From NCBI GenBank assembly GCA_035403355.1, contig DAONFA010000006.1, forward strand, positions 1 through 64,000: a stretch of 64,000 nucleotides of DNA, given 5' to 3'. Below are positions 43,483 through 52,833 of this stretch, piece by piece (position 1 is the first letter of the stretch; each line of letters begins with the position of its first letter). The position numbers and the translations under genes are program-made. A model generated the notes under the pieces. That model ran no database searches, was not told where the DNA came from, and saw nothing but the letters and a program-made list of their open reading frames with translations. This stretch comes from Candidatus Cloacimonas sp. Lineage in GTDB: Bacteria; Cloacimonadota; Cloacimonadia; Cloacimonadales; Cloacimonadaceae.

Positions 43483-44403
43483 TTACTGCTTTCCTTCTTC
43501 TAACTTTATATTATTTTCATCTTCAGGTTCAGGAGTAGTTTTTTTGTCTTTATAAATCCGTTTAATTTTCCGCTTGCCATGACCGTAATTATAGCGATTG
43601 TAATACCGATTATAATAACCTCCGTATCCACCATAACGATAAGAACTGCCTAAACCTCCAGCTCCAATACCTTTTACTCCTAAAGCGGAAAGAAAATACA
43701 TCAACAAACGGGTTCCGTAATAAATAAGAACGGCTCCCACGGCAAAAATAATAAGCCAGTTAATAAAAATGAGAGCTAAAGATTTAATTGTTACTTCTAT
43801 TGAACTGGTTTTCTGTTGTGGCACCAAGGTGATAAAGAGAAGAACATTATCTGCTTCCTTCAGCTTATCCAGATTGGAGCGCGTGTTTTGGATTAGTGAA
43901 TGCAACTCTTCTTTGCGCCTGTTTTGAGTATCGGTAGGAAAGCGGACATTATTTAACTCTGTCTGTTCTTTATCATAACCCTGTAAACGAACAAGTTCAC
44001 TTTCATAATCAATGTTCACCAAGGCAGTATCAATATGTTCTGCTTGTGAATTTATTGAACCAACGCGATGCAATTTTTCTATAATGACAGGAAGGTCTCT
44101 TTTAGGAACACTGAAAATATAAGCACCAAACGAGCTTTCACTTTGCTTTCTTATCTGTTTGAGGGAATGTTCGCTAATGATTTTATCTATAACTGTTTTC
44201 GCTTGATCAATATTGGGAGAAGAAAATGATATTTGCGCTTTATTAAGAAATTTAAGGTCACGATAATCATTCTGAGCGGGCTTAAAATCGTAGGTCTCAT
44301 GTTTACCTGCTTTATCTTGCCATTGAACAATTGAAGCAGCCAAGGCAAGGAACACGATAAATACCGCAATCCCTTTTACTCTGCGTTTTTGTCTCTTATT
44401 CAC
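43483..44403 (-). CDS. DUF4349 membrane protein
   Basis: The 306-residue protein has an N-terminal helix (VKGIAVFIVFLALAASIVQW) and a periplasmic domain with the DUF4349 pattern: SSPNIDQAKTVIDKIISEH, SFGAYIFSVPKRDLPVIIEKL and QAEHIDTALVNIDYESELVRLQG. A coiled-coil follows (RKEELHSLIQNTRSNLDKL) and a second membrane helix near 225. The tail is Gly/Tyr-rich (YRYGGYGGYYNRYYNRY) and then basic and acidic. DUF4349 proteins are widespread and uncharacterised, and several act as membrane scaffolds. The gene starts 1 base past recN's stop and abuts nfeD, so it is co-expressed with both. Confidence 0.8.
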   Translation of the reverse strand: MNKRQKRRVKGIAVFIVFLALAASIVQWQDKAGKHETYDFKPAQNDYRDLKFLNKAQISFSSPNIDQAKTVIDKIISEHSLKQIRKQSESSFGAYIFSVPKRDLPVIIEKLHRVGSINSQAEHIDTALVNIDYESELVRLQGYDKEQTELNNVRFPTDTQNRRKEELHSLIQNTRSNLDKLKEADNVLLFITLVPQQKTSSIEVTIKSLALIFINWLIIFAVGAVLIYYGTRLLMYFLSALGVKGIGAGGLGSSYRYGGYGGYYNRYYNRYNYGHGKRKIKRIYKDKKTTPEPEDENNIKLEEGKQ

Positions 44404-44404
44404 A

Positions 44405-46108
44405 TTAACCTCTTTTATTTATATCTTTTATTAGTTCTGCTGCATGTTTTAGTGCTGTGGAAGTTATTTTTCCGGACAGCATTCTGGCTATTTCCTCCAA
44501 GCGTTGTTCAGTTTCCACTTTGCGTATATCCACAAAGCTTTTCTCCCCTTGGGTGAATTTTTCTATTACCAGGTGCGTAGATGCTCTGGCAGCAATTTGT
44601 GCCAGGTGGGTAATACAAAGCACCTGTTGCATTTCTGCCAGTTGGGCAATAAAATCAGCTACTTTGGTAGCCGTTTTGCCTCCAATTCCTGCTTCAATTT
44701 CGTCCAAAATAATCAGTTTGGGCTCTAATCGGGATGCCAGAACTTTTTTAATTGCCAGCAAAATTCTGGATAATTCACCACCGCTAACTACTGCAGCCAG
44801 AGATTTTAATTCAAAACCAGGATTAGCTGAAAAAAGAAATTCCACGCTATCCTGTCCGCTCTCTGTAACGGCAGATATGTATTCTGAAATTAAAAAATTA
44901 TCCTCAGCTTTTTTGTCAATCCTAATTTCCAATATTCCTTCGGGAATGCTTAGAGTGCGGATATTTTCCTGTAGTTCCTTACTAAGTGCTACCGCTGATT
45001 TTTGTCTTTTGCAGGAAAGTTCTTCGCCTTTTTTTTGCAGGAAGGCAAAGTCCTTTTGCAGGATTTGGGTAAGTTCCGCAATTTTCTTTTCGTTATCTGC
45101 AAAAGAGGCAATTTGGGCAGCGCGTTCCGTAAAAAGTTGCAGCAATTCTTCAATACTGCGAACTTTATGTTTATACGCCAGGGAATTGATTAAATCCAAA
45201 CGCTCCTGGATTTTTTCCAAACGCAGAGGATCAAAAGAGATTTTTTCTTTGGTACCGGAAAGATTATTAGCTGCTTCCTGCAGGTTTTCCAATGCCTGTT
45301 GCAGACAATCGGCGGCATTTTTTATATCTGCATTGAAGTGTTCATAGTGTTTCAGTTTGGTTAAGTAACCGCTAAGAACATCAAAAACGCTATTTTCCCC
45401 CTCAAAAAGTTCGGCAGTAATTTGTTCGCAGAGTTCTGTTATTTCCCCGGTATGAGAAAGCAATTCATATTCGTTTTGCAGTTCTATATCTTCATTGATG
45501 TGTAACTTGGCATTTTCCAGTTCTTCAAATTGATAGCGGTATAGGTCATTTATCTGTTTTTGCTTATCTGTTTCTGCTTTCAGTTCTTCCAGTGTTTTCA
45601 TTGCTGCTTTCATTTCTCTATAGGAAGTGGCAAATTCCTCTCGCAGGGGTAACAGACCGGCATAAGAATCAAGTAAATCAAGTTGATAGGCAGGTGATAA
45701 TAAGAGTTGCTGATCACGCTGGTGATGAAAGTCAATCAGGTAATTCTTCAATTCTTTCAGTAAACTTACAGCTGTTCTGCGGCAATTCAAAAAGTAGGCA
45801 GATTTGCCGTTAGGGCTTATTTCTCTGGCTACAATCAGCTCGTCTTCCGTTTCTATACCGTTATCCGTAAGGAAGCAATTAAGTTCTTTAGCTTGTTTAA
45901 TATTAAAAGTTGCCTCCAGATAAATGGGCTGGCTTTTATCAAATGCCTCAATGCCGGGTAAATTCTCTCCGCAAATTAAAGAAATTGAGCCCACCAGAAT
46001 AGATTTACCGGCTCCTGTTTCACCACTGATAATAGTTAAGCCCTTATCCAAAGTAAGGCGTAATTCAGTCACCAGCAGATAGTTTTTCAGATAAAGCTCG
46101 GTTAACAT
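44405..46108 (-). CDS. recN: DNA repair protein RecN
   Basis: The 567-residue SMC-like ATPase has Walker A GETGAGKSILVGSISL at about 32. Long coiled-coil arms (about 160-400) are rich in Glu/Lys/Leu. The C-terminal half carries the signature ALAAVVSGGELSRILLAIK and Walker B LIILDEIEAGIGGKTA. RecN joins DNA ends and helps double-strand break repair. The ATG overlaps the TAA of the NAD-kinase gene (TAATG), an order (nadK-recN) that is conserved in many bacteria. The SOS control seen elsewhere is not evident here. Confidence 0.94.
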   Translation of the reverse strand: MLTELYLKNYLLVTELRLTLDKGLTIISGETGAGKSILVGSISLICGENLPGIEAFDKSQPIYLEATFNIKQAKELNCFLTDNGIETEDELIVAREISPNGKSAYFLNCRRTAVSLLKELKNYLIDFHHQRDQQLLLSPAYQLDLLDSYAGLLPLREEFATSYREMKAAMKTLEELKAETDKQKQINDLYRYQFEELENAKLHINEDIELQNEYELLSHTGEITELCEQITAELFEGENSVFDVLSGYLTKLKHYEHFNADIKNAADCLQQALENLQEAANNLSGTKEKISFDPLRLEKIQERLDLINSLAYKHKVRSIEELLQLFTERAAQIASFADNEKKIAELTQILQKDFAFLQKKGEELSCKRQKSAVALSKELQENIRTLSIPEGILEIRIDKKAEDNFLISEYISAVTESGQDSVEFLFSANPGFELKSLAAVVSGGELSRILLAIKKVLASRLEPKLIILDEIEAGIGGKTATKVADFIAQLAEMQQVLCITHLAQIAARASTHLVIEKFTQGEKSFVDIRKVETEQRLEEIARMLSGKITSTALKHAAELIKDINKRG

Positions 46109-46962
46109 TACTTGCCTAAATTCAATTTCCTGCGCAGGATTTGATAGAAAGTCCGATTAGAGAGTTTTATAAAGGAAACGCTGCGTTCTGAGGCGGTTAC
46201 TAAAACTTCATCCCCTTCCAAAATGGCTTGAGAGTTTTGACCGTCAATTTGCAGCATTGCTGCTTGGCTTAAGCCGTAAACCTTCATCAATAGATGTTCC
46301 GTTGCTGGAAAAACCATAGGCCTGATAGCTAAAATATGGGGATTGAGCGGTGCCAGAACAATTGCCTTCATTTCCGGAGCTAAAATAGGACCCCCGGCTG
46401 CAAGTGAATAAGCAGTTGAACCGGTAGGAGTTGCAGCAATCACTCCATCGCAACGGGTATCAAAAACATAGCGTCCACCGGCTTTAATTCTGATGTGAAT
46501 TAGTCCCGGGCTTTCCGCTTTATGAATTACAACATCGTTTAATGCCAATGCTTCATAGATAATTTTCCTCTCGCGTTTCAAACGGCATTCAATCAACATT
46601 CTTTGCAGGAGACGGTATTTCCCCTGTTTTAAATTCTGAATGGAAGAAGCAATTTCCGGCAGCACACTTTCCGAAAGGAAACCCAAATAGCCGAGATTAA
46701 TACCTAAAATCGGAGCTCCGGTTAAAAGAGCCAAGTCCTTGGCTTTCAAAATAGTGCCATCTCCTCCGAAAACCAGAATGCAATCTATGTGTTTCCGGTT
46801 TGCCGGTTTGGGCAAGGGTTTAAACAGTTCTTTAGGTAAATCGGGAATGGTATCTATGCTGAAGAAATTTACATCGGAATGATTACGCAATTTCTCCAGC
46901 AAGTTGTAGATACTTTTTTTATCGCTGAAGGCAGGATTGATGTAAACGGCAAAGTTCTGCAT
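46108..46962 (-). CDS. nadK: NAD kinase
   Basis: The 284-residue protein phosphorylates NAD to NADP. Visible motifs are the ATP/metal-binding FGGDGTILKA, GINLGYLGFLSE, and the NAD-binding block ATPTGSTAYSLAAGGPIL. The N-terminus is a Rossmann-like AVYINPAFSDKKS. The length is typical. It overlaps rsgA and recN by one base each (TAATG), a strongly coupled arrangement. Confidence 0.94.
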   Translation of the reverse strand: MQNFAVYINPAFSDKKSIYNLLEKLRNHSDVNFFSIDTIPDLPKELFKPLPKPANRKHIDCILVFGGDGTILKAKDLALLTGAPILGINLGYLGFLSESVLPEIASSIQNLKQGKYRLLQRMLIECRLKRERKIIYEALALNDVVIHKAESPGLIHIRIKAGGRYVFDTRCDGVIAATPTGSTAYSLAAGGPILAPEMKAIVLAPLNPHILAIRPMVFPATEHLLMKVYGLSQAAMLQIDGQNSQAILEGDEVLVTASERSVSFIKLSNRTFYQILRRKLNLGK

Positions 46963-48032
46963 TATAAGCTCGCATATAGATATTGATAGCTATCGTAGCG
47001 TTCATAAGGAATAATACCTTTATCCACCGCTGCCAAAACAGCACAGCCCTCTTCATTGATATGGCGGCAATTGTTGAATTTGCATTTACTGTAAAAGCGG
47101 TTAAAACCGGGAAAAACCTTAGGGATATGTTGTTTATCTTCACTGTGTAAAGAGATGGTTTTTATGCCGGGGGTATCTAACAGATAACCTCCAAAGCTCC
47201 AGGGAATTAGAGTTGACTGGGAAGTGGTATGTTTACCTTTTTCATTATAATCACTAACCTCTGCGGTAGGAAGATTTAAAGAGGGTTCCAAATAGTTTAT
47301 CAAAGAGGTCTTTCCGGTTCCCGAGTGCCCTGTAAACACCGATTCCTTATCTTTCAGCAATTCCTTTAATTCCTGCATCCCGCTACCAGTAACCGCAGAA
47401 GTGCAAATTAAAGTATAACCTGAACTTTGGTAATAGGCAATTTGGTTTGCCAATTCATCTTCCTCTTCTTTTTTTAGAAGGTCTATTTTGTTAATGACTA
47501 TAATCGGTTCCAAACCCTGAATAGCTACAATGCAAAGATAGCGGTCTATCAGTCCTGCTTTAAATCTTGGTTTTTTCCAGGAGGAAGTGATAATTACCTG
47601 ATCAATATTAGCTGCCAGGATAATCTCTTTTTGAAAACTTCCTGTCCCATAACGAATTAGAGCTGAGCACCGAGGCAAAATTTTTTCAATGCGTTTTTCG
47701 GCAGCAGGGGCAATATCAACGGCTACAAAATCACCTACAGCAGCAATTGTATGGCTTTGATACAAAAATTGTTTCAAGCGTCCGCTCATTTTGGCTATTA
47801 CTTTTTCACCGTTAATATCTACCACATAGCGGTAGTTACTTTTAATTTCCAGAATTCTGCCTGTCACCAGTTCCAGTCCTTCTTTATAGGACTTATTTGC
47901 TTTTGTACTGATGCGAGCGGTCTTAAATTCTGCCTTTTCTTTTAGGTCATCCAGTAAATCCGGATCAGGTATTTGGACATTTTTTATTCTTTCCGTCCAG
48001 CGTCTTGTCTTCTTTTTATCTTTTTGTTTCAT
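46962..48032 (-). CDS. rsgA: Ribosome small-subunit maturation GTPase RsgA (circularly permuted)
   Basis: The 356-residue protein has the RsgA order. An OB domain comes first, then G4 NKIDLLKK before G1 GHSGTGKTSLIN, and G3 DTPGIKTI. A C-terminal zinc motif has Cys and His ligands (CKFNNCRHINEEGC). The G1 sequence has Thr and Lys-Thr where the E. coli form has Val and Lys-Ser. A basic N-terminal extension of about 50 residues precedes the OB domain. RsgA releases late assembly factors from the 30S subunit. The gene lies 24 bases downstream of the M16 peptidase gene. Confidence 0.94.
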   Translation of the reverse strand: MKQKDKKKTRRWTERIKNVQIPDPDLLDDLKEKAEFKTARISTKANKSYKEGLELVTGRILEIKSNYRYVVDINGEKVIAKMSGRLKQFLYQSHTIAAVGDFVAVDIAPAAEKRIEKILPRCSALIRYGTGSFQKEIILAANIDQVIITSSWKKPRFKAGLIDRYLCIVAIQGLEPIIVINKIDLLKKEEEDELANQIAYYQSSGYTLICTSAVTGSGMQELKELLKDKESVFTGHSGTGKTSLINYLEPSLNLPTAEVSDYNEKGKHTTSQSTLIPWSFGGYLLDTPGIKTISLHSEDKQHIPKVFPGFNRFYSKCKFNNCRHINEEGCAVLAAVDKGIIPYERYDSYQYLYASL

Positions 48033-48056
48033 TTCCCTCCGGAGAGTAACCTGAAG

Positions 48057-50978
48057 CTATTTAAGTGCAGGGATTATCGCATCAAAAAGTTCGGCTGCTT
48101 CTTTCACTTTGGTTTCCGAGCCGAAAACAGCATAATGATTTTTGCTCATAACCGCTTCCACCAGTTCGGCATAGTTTCTTATATCTTCAATTTTTGCGGC
48201 AAGCACCTCATCTCTGATTTGCTGTCTATCTTCAAAAGTGAAGCCGGTAATATAATCCTCATCGGCTTTATCGCCAATTCCTTCAGGAGTTAGAGGAAAA
48301 TCTAACAAGGATATTTCCCCGATGATGTATTTATCAAATTCCCGTTTATTACAATCAAAATTCCTTAAAAATTCGGGTATGGTATTATATATTTCCAGGG
48401 TTTCTCTTAAGTTCGGATCGCGGTAGGAAACAAAGAATACATAACCGCCCAAAGTAAAATCACTCATATTACCGTAAGCGCCACCTTTCACACGCAATTC
48501 CTGGTATAGATAGTTGTTTTTTAAAATATTATTCAGCACTCTCAGTTTTCCGCTGTAGGAATATCCCTTGCGGAAAAAGTTACCCCCTTTAGCGCAGAAT
48601 TGAACTTGCACCGGGGCATAAATACCTTCGTTAAAATCCCGCACGGCAAAATGACTTTCCACAGGAGCAAATGCTTCCGGGGAAATGGAATCTACCAAAG
48701 TTCCCAATTCATCTACGGCAGAAGGAATAAGCTCTGCATCGGCAGTAATACTGATTAGTAAATTATGAGTAGTAAAGAAGGTCTTCTTAATCCAGTTCAG
48801 TTCCTCAATTATTTCGTCTATGGCGGAATCCATATTACTTACCAGGTCACACAAAAAATGGTAGTATCCCAATCCGTGAGTGATATCTGTCCAGTGGTAA
48901 AGCTGGGAAAGTGGTTTCAGCATTCTTTGAATGGCAATATTATGTCCCCTGAAAGGTAGCATTGCTTCACTTTTGGCTTTTAATTCCGCCAGCAGTTTTT
49001 TTAAGCGTTCCGGTTCTTCAAATAGCGGTTTTAAGGCAAAGTCGGAGGAAAGCTCCATCATTTTTCCGAATTTATCTTTAACCGCCTTACCGCGTAAAAC
49101 AATCTTGGGCAAAATATCATCCGGGGTTTGGTAACTGTTAAAAAGAGCTATATCCAAATAAATTCCACCGGTATTACTGTCAATTTCCGTAGCGCGTTTG
49201 GTATAGCTATAGTTTTCGCTGTTCATCCATTCCACTAATTGAGTGTAAAGTTCAATCCAGGGCAGGTCTTCTTCTTCTGCATAAGCAAGGTCAAAGTAGG
49301 TCTTAAAATAGACAATTCCATTTGTGGTTACCGGATGTTTCAGCACCTTAATTCCATTCCAGGTTTCTTCTTCAGTGGGATAGCGTTTGGCTTGAGGATT
49401 AAGGTCTTTTAAAGAAAGCATCGGAATCTTTTCCAGATTCTCTCTTTTTTCGGGTTCTTCCTGCCATTTTACCAGTTGCCGGTTAAATTCAATCAGTTTG
49501 GCGATTTCTTTTTTCTTCATTTTTTTCTTCAGCGCAGCTAATTTATCAGCGGTTTCCTGTTCCATTTTCTGAATTAAACCGGGAACAGGAACAAAGGTAA
49601 TTTGGCTGGAATGTTTATTTTTCAGCAATGCCTTTTCCAGCAATTCTTCAAAATAGGGTTCTTTCAATCCCTTACGCAGTTCTTTCAGCATTGGTTCAAA
49701 GGCAAGTTTATCCAAAGGATTGCCGTTATGCATCCAAAGTCCTTGGGAATTAAGAGCATAAATCAAACCCTTGGGATAGTATCTATATTCAGATTCCCGC
49801 AAGGAAAATTCCGTTTTATTGATTACTGCCTCAATCAGGTTTTTATCCAAACCTTCTTTCGCTATTCTTTTCAATTCCTGCTTAATCAGTTTTGCCAGGG
49901 CATCAATGTTTTCCTGTTTCACTTGTTTACACAGAAGAAAGATAGTTGGTTGCAGCATATCTTCATCCACGGAAATTGAGCTGTCTTTGGCATAGCCGGA
50001 TTCCTGAATTGCCTTTTTTAAAGGTGAAGCAGGGCTATCCATCAGCATTTCGGCTAATGCTTTTAATGCTTGAGGCAGATATTTATCGGTAATTTGTCCA
50101 TAAGTCCAGTTCAAAGAAAGATAATATTGGTCTTCAATATTTTTGCCTTCTTCAACGGGGATTTCCATATTCAAAACTTTGGTTTTACTGAAGGGTTTTT
50201 GCAGCGGAACTTGCACTTTTTGCTGATTATCTTCAAATTGGGATAAGTATTCCTCATCAATAACTTTAAGCGCCTGCTCAATATCCATATCTCCGTAAAG
50301 GGTTATTTTACTGTTTGCGGGATGATAATATTTGCTGTGGAAGGCAAGAAACTTTTCATAAGTAAGTTCCGGTATCGCATCAGGATCGCCTCCACTTTCA
50401 AAACCGTAAGGTGTATCAGGGAATTGTGCCTGTTTGCTTTTCCTGCCGATATTACTTTCCGGAGAAGAAAAAGCACCTTTCATTTCGTTATAAACAACTC
50501 CGCGATAATTCAGGGGAGCATCTTCAGCAGTTAATTCCAAATGCCAGCCCTCTTGGTGAAAGATATTAGGTTCAGCGTATATATTGGGAAAAAATACTGC
50601 ATCCAGGTAAACCCGCATCAAATTTATAAAATCCTTATCATTTGTGCTGGCTACGGGGTAGCAGGTCATATCGGAAAAAGTCATAGCATTAACGAAAGTA
50701 TTCATACTTCCTTTAACCAGTTCCATAAAAGTACTTTTGGCGGGGTAGTTTTTACTTCCGTTTAGGACAGAATGTTCCAAAATATGAGGACAGCCGCTGT
50801 TATTTTCCGGAACTGTCTTGAATCCAATCATAAAAACCTTGTTATTATCAGCGCATTGATAGTGAATAAGTTCAGCGCCGCTTTGCAAATGCTGATAGCG
50901 GTAAGCAGTGGTCTTTATCTCTTTAATTTCCCTTTTTTCAATCAGCTGGAAGCCGGAGAGCAACTTTTTTTGTTTCAT
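48057..50978 (-). CDS. M16C metallopeptidase (presequence protease/PreP-like)
   Basis: The 973-residue protein has the inverted zinc motif HxxEH at 65-69 (HILEH) and the distal zinc Glu in the RGVVYNEMKGAF segment. The first roughly 500 residues form two M16 halves. A helical linker (about 490-530, KKKMKKKEIAKLIEF) leads to the second, non-catalytic pair. This is the size of PreP/insulinase-type (M16C) enzymes, which degrade short peptides in a closed chamber. No signal peptide is present, so it acts in the cytoplasm. The start has AAGAGGTGATAA. It lies 10 bases downstream of dapA. Confidence 0.92.
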   Translation of the reverse strand: MKQKKLLSGFQLIEKREIKEIKTTAYRYQHLQSGAELIHYQCADNNKVFMIGFKTVPENNSGCPHILEHSVLNGSKNYPAKSTFMELVKGSMNTFVNAMTFSDMTCYPVASTNDKDFINLMRVYLDAVFFPNIYAEPNIFHQEGWHLELTAEDAPLNYRGVVYNEMKGAFSSPESNIGRKSKQAQFPDTPYGFESGGDPDAIPELTYEKFLAFHSKYYHPANSKITLYGDMDIEQALKVIDEEYLSQFEDNQQKVQVPLQKPFSKTKVLNMEIPVEEGKNIEDQYYLSLNWTYGQITDKYLPQALKALAEMLMDSPASPLKKAIQESGYAKDSSISVDEDMLQPTIFLLCKQVKQENIDALAKLIKQELKRIAKEGLDKNLIEAVINKTEFSLRESEYRYYPKGLIYALNSQGLWMHNGNPLDKLAFEPMLKELRKGLKEPYFEELLEKALLKNKHSSQITFVPVPGLIQKMEQETADKLAALKKKMKKKEIAKLIEFNRQLVKWQEEPEKRENLEKIPMLSLKDLNPQAKRYPTEEETWNGIKVLKHPVTTNGIVYFKTYFDLAYAEEEDLPWIELYTQLVEWMNSENYSYTKRATEIDSNTGGIYLDIALFNSYQTPDDILPKIVLRGKAVKDKFGKMMELSSDFALKPLFEEPERLKKLLAELKAKSEAMLPFRGHNIAIQRMLKPLSQLYHWTDITHGLGYYHFLCDLVSNMDSAIDEIIEELNWIKKTFFTTHNLLISITADAELIPSAVDELGTLVDSISPEAFAPVESHFAVRDFNEGIYAPVQVQFCAKGGNFFRKGYSYSGKLRVLNNILKNNYLYQELRVKGGAYGNMSDFTLGGYVFFVSYRDPNLRETLEIYNTIPEFLRNFDCNKREFDKYIIGEISLLDFPLTPEGIGDKADEDYITGFTFEDRQQIRDEVLAAKIEDIRNYAELVEAVMSKNHYAVFGSETKVKEAAELFDAIIPALK

Positions 50979-50988
50979 TTATCACCTC

Positions 50989-51864
50989 TTATATCAATTT
51001 ATAGTCCTGCAAACATTGTTTTAACAGAGCACGATTATTTTCCAGTAAAGGACACATCGGACTGCGGAAAACCAAAGATATTATTCCCATCATTGCCAGT
51101 GCCTCTTTTGCGGGAATAGGATTGGTTTCAATAAACATCATTTCATTTAAGCGAGCCAAATATTGATGTTGTTTAGCAGCAGTAACAAAATCACCCTGCA
51201 AACAAGTAGCTATATGTTCACTCATTAGTTTAGGAGCCACATTAGCTGTAACGGAAATAGTTCCTTTCGCACCAACTGCAATTAAAGGAAGGTTCAAAGC
51301 ATCTTCTCCACACATAAGGGAAAAATTTTCCGGGGCATCACGCACAATTTGAGTTGCTTGCACTAAATTTCCGGTTGCTTCTTTAATTCCTGCAATGTTT
51401 GGATAGGTCTTTGCCAGTTCAACAGTCGTAGCTGCGGTCATATTTACTCCCGTCCTTCCAGGGACATTATAAATTACAATGGGAATATCTACTTTGGAAG
51501 CAATCGTGCCAAAGTATTCCAGCATTCCTTTTTGCGTGGGCTTGATGTAATAGGGAGTAATAATTAAAGCATAATCAGCTCCCAGTTCTTTTGCTTTTTG
51601 AGTGGCAGCCAGGGTCTGATGCAAATTGTTTGTTCCCGTGCCAATTATCACAGGTAACTTGCCGTCAATCTTTCTCAAAGCAAAACGCAACAGAGCATCT
51701 TTTTCATCGGAAGCCAAAGCACTTGTTTCCGCAGTTGTTCCTAAAAGTAAGATACCGGTTGTTCCATTATCCAGATGAAACTGGATAAGGTCTTCCAAAG
51801 CAGTCCAGTCAATACTGCCATTTTTGAAAGGAGTAATCAGGGCAACATAAGTTCCTTGCAGCAT
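50989..51864 (-). CDS. dapA: 4-hydroxy-tetrahydrodipicolinate synthase (DapA)
   Basis: The 291-residue Schiff-base aldolase has the conserved order of DapA: ALITPF at the N-terminus, LLLGTTAETSAL (usual GTTGE becomes GTTAE), YYIKP, the Tyr of IVIYNVPGRTGV and the catalytic Lys of IAGIKEATG. It condenses pyruvate with aspartate semialdehyde for lysine and diaminopimelate synthesis. I start at ATG 51864, with GGAGGT 8 bases upstream; a longer frame starts at the TTG of that site. The altered GTTAET motif leaves open another member of the family, but DapA fits best. Confidence 0.88.
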   Translation of the reverse strand: MLQGTYVALITPFKNGSIDWTALEDLIQFHLDNGTTGILLLGTTAETSALASDEKDALLRFALRKIDGKLPVIIGTGTNNLHQTLAATQKAKELGADYALIITPYYIKPTQKGMLEYFGTIASKVDIPIVIYNVPGRTGVNMTAATTVELAKTYPNIAGIKEATGNLVQATQIVRDAPENFSLMCGEDALNLPLIAVGAKGTISVTANVAPKLMSEHIATCLQGDFVTAAKQHQYLARLNEMMFIETNPIPAKEALAMMGIISLVFRSPMCPLLENNRALLKQCLQDYKLI

Positions 51865-51940
51865 TTTTTTTACCTCCAAGGTTATCTATCCTTATCTCTA
51901 AACATATTTTATTCCATTTTAGCCAAAGAGAGCATTTTCG

Positions 51941-52414
51941 TCAATCAAAAAAAGAGGAAAGGGTTATTCTTTTAAGCAATTTACTTCTCCGGATAATGCT
52001 GCATCGCTTCCCCCTGCTTTTACCTAAGGAAAATATACAAAAACCCAATAGACATCCCGCAAAATAGCAAAACAGGTCACTTATCCGAAAACCAAAACCC
52101 AAAAGCAAACCCCCGATAAGCGTGGCACGAATTGTTTCCAGCCAGGCAGGATGCCACAATTGACTAAGCTCTATTAAACAGGAAAAATTATAGGTAATCA
52201 GCCCTATCTCCCAATTTCTTTGCCGGGGAAAAAGCCACCTAAAAATAGCAAAAAAAGCCAAAGCCCACATTGTATCGCCGGTATAAGCAACAAAAAATTG
52301 CGGCAAAATATTTGCTCCTTTGCGCGAAGCAATTCCCAAAATTGCGCTTAATACAAAAACCGCAAAAGGAAATCCCCCTTTCAGAACACTTTTGCCTGCG
52401 TTATTTTTTTTCAT
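51941..52414 (-). CDS. DUF2809 small membrane protein
   Basis: The 157-residue protein has four or five membrane helices and the DUF2809 pattern: LGIASRKG, AYTGDTMWALAFF, IELSQLWHPAWLETIRAT and LLLGFGFRISDLFCYFAGC. The C-terminus is basic (KLLKRITLSS). The family has no known function. It sits just upstream of dapA on the same strand, 76 bases apart. Confidence 0.8.
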   Translation of the reverse strand: MKKNNAGKSVLKGGFPFAVFVLSAILGIASRKGANILPQFFVAYTGDTMWALAFFAIFRWLFPRQRNWEIGLITYNFSCLIELSQLWHPAWLETIRATLIGGLLLGFGFRISDLFCYFAGCLLGFCIFSLGKSRGKRCSIIRRSKLLKRITLSSFFD

Positions 52415-52833
52415 TCGCTTCGCTACCTTGAATTTCGTCCTTTCTCTTCATCTGAAAAACAAAAACAATATCTCCCAAACAAGTATTTCAGTCAAGGACT
52501 TTGTATGCTGATTACTATCTTGGAAATACAGACCTGCAGCTAAATTTTATCCGGATCCCTACTTGCACCGGAATCCGCAGTGGACCGGAAAATACTTATG
52601 TAAGATCAAGATGAAAACTATATAAGATAGATTATATTATTAAACTAATCATACTATCTATGTAACTAGGGTCTTCCATAAAAACCACATTTTTCTTTAG
52701 ATACTCTTCTGGATCATAACCTCGGAGCTTTAGCTCTTATTTGGGGGTCCCTGACAGTATCCAGCAACTAAGGATTACTTTAGGATCAGTTTATTGGTAA
52801 ATTTATGGGTTTTTAGAGTAGTTTTGCGTGCCA
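52415..52833. other. Intergenic region with a possible remnant of a secreted-protein tail
   Basis: No full gene is seen. At 52775-52834 on the minus strand a 19-codon frame starts with an ATG overlapping the RhuM-gene stop (TAATG). It ends KLILK-stop, like the K-[ML]-x-[LV]-K ends of the exported proteins in this window. It could be a leftover of a sorting domain, or chance. The remainder (about 52450-52770) shows no structure I can name. Confidence 0.4.
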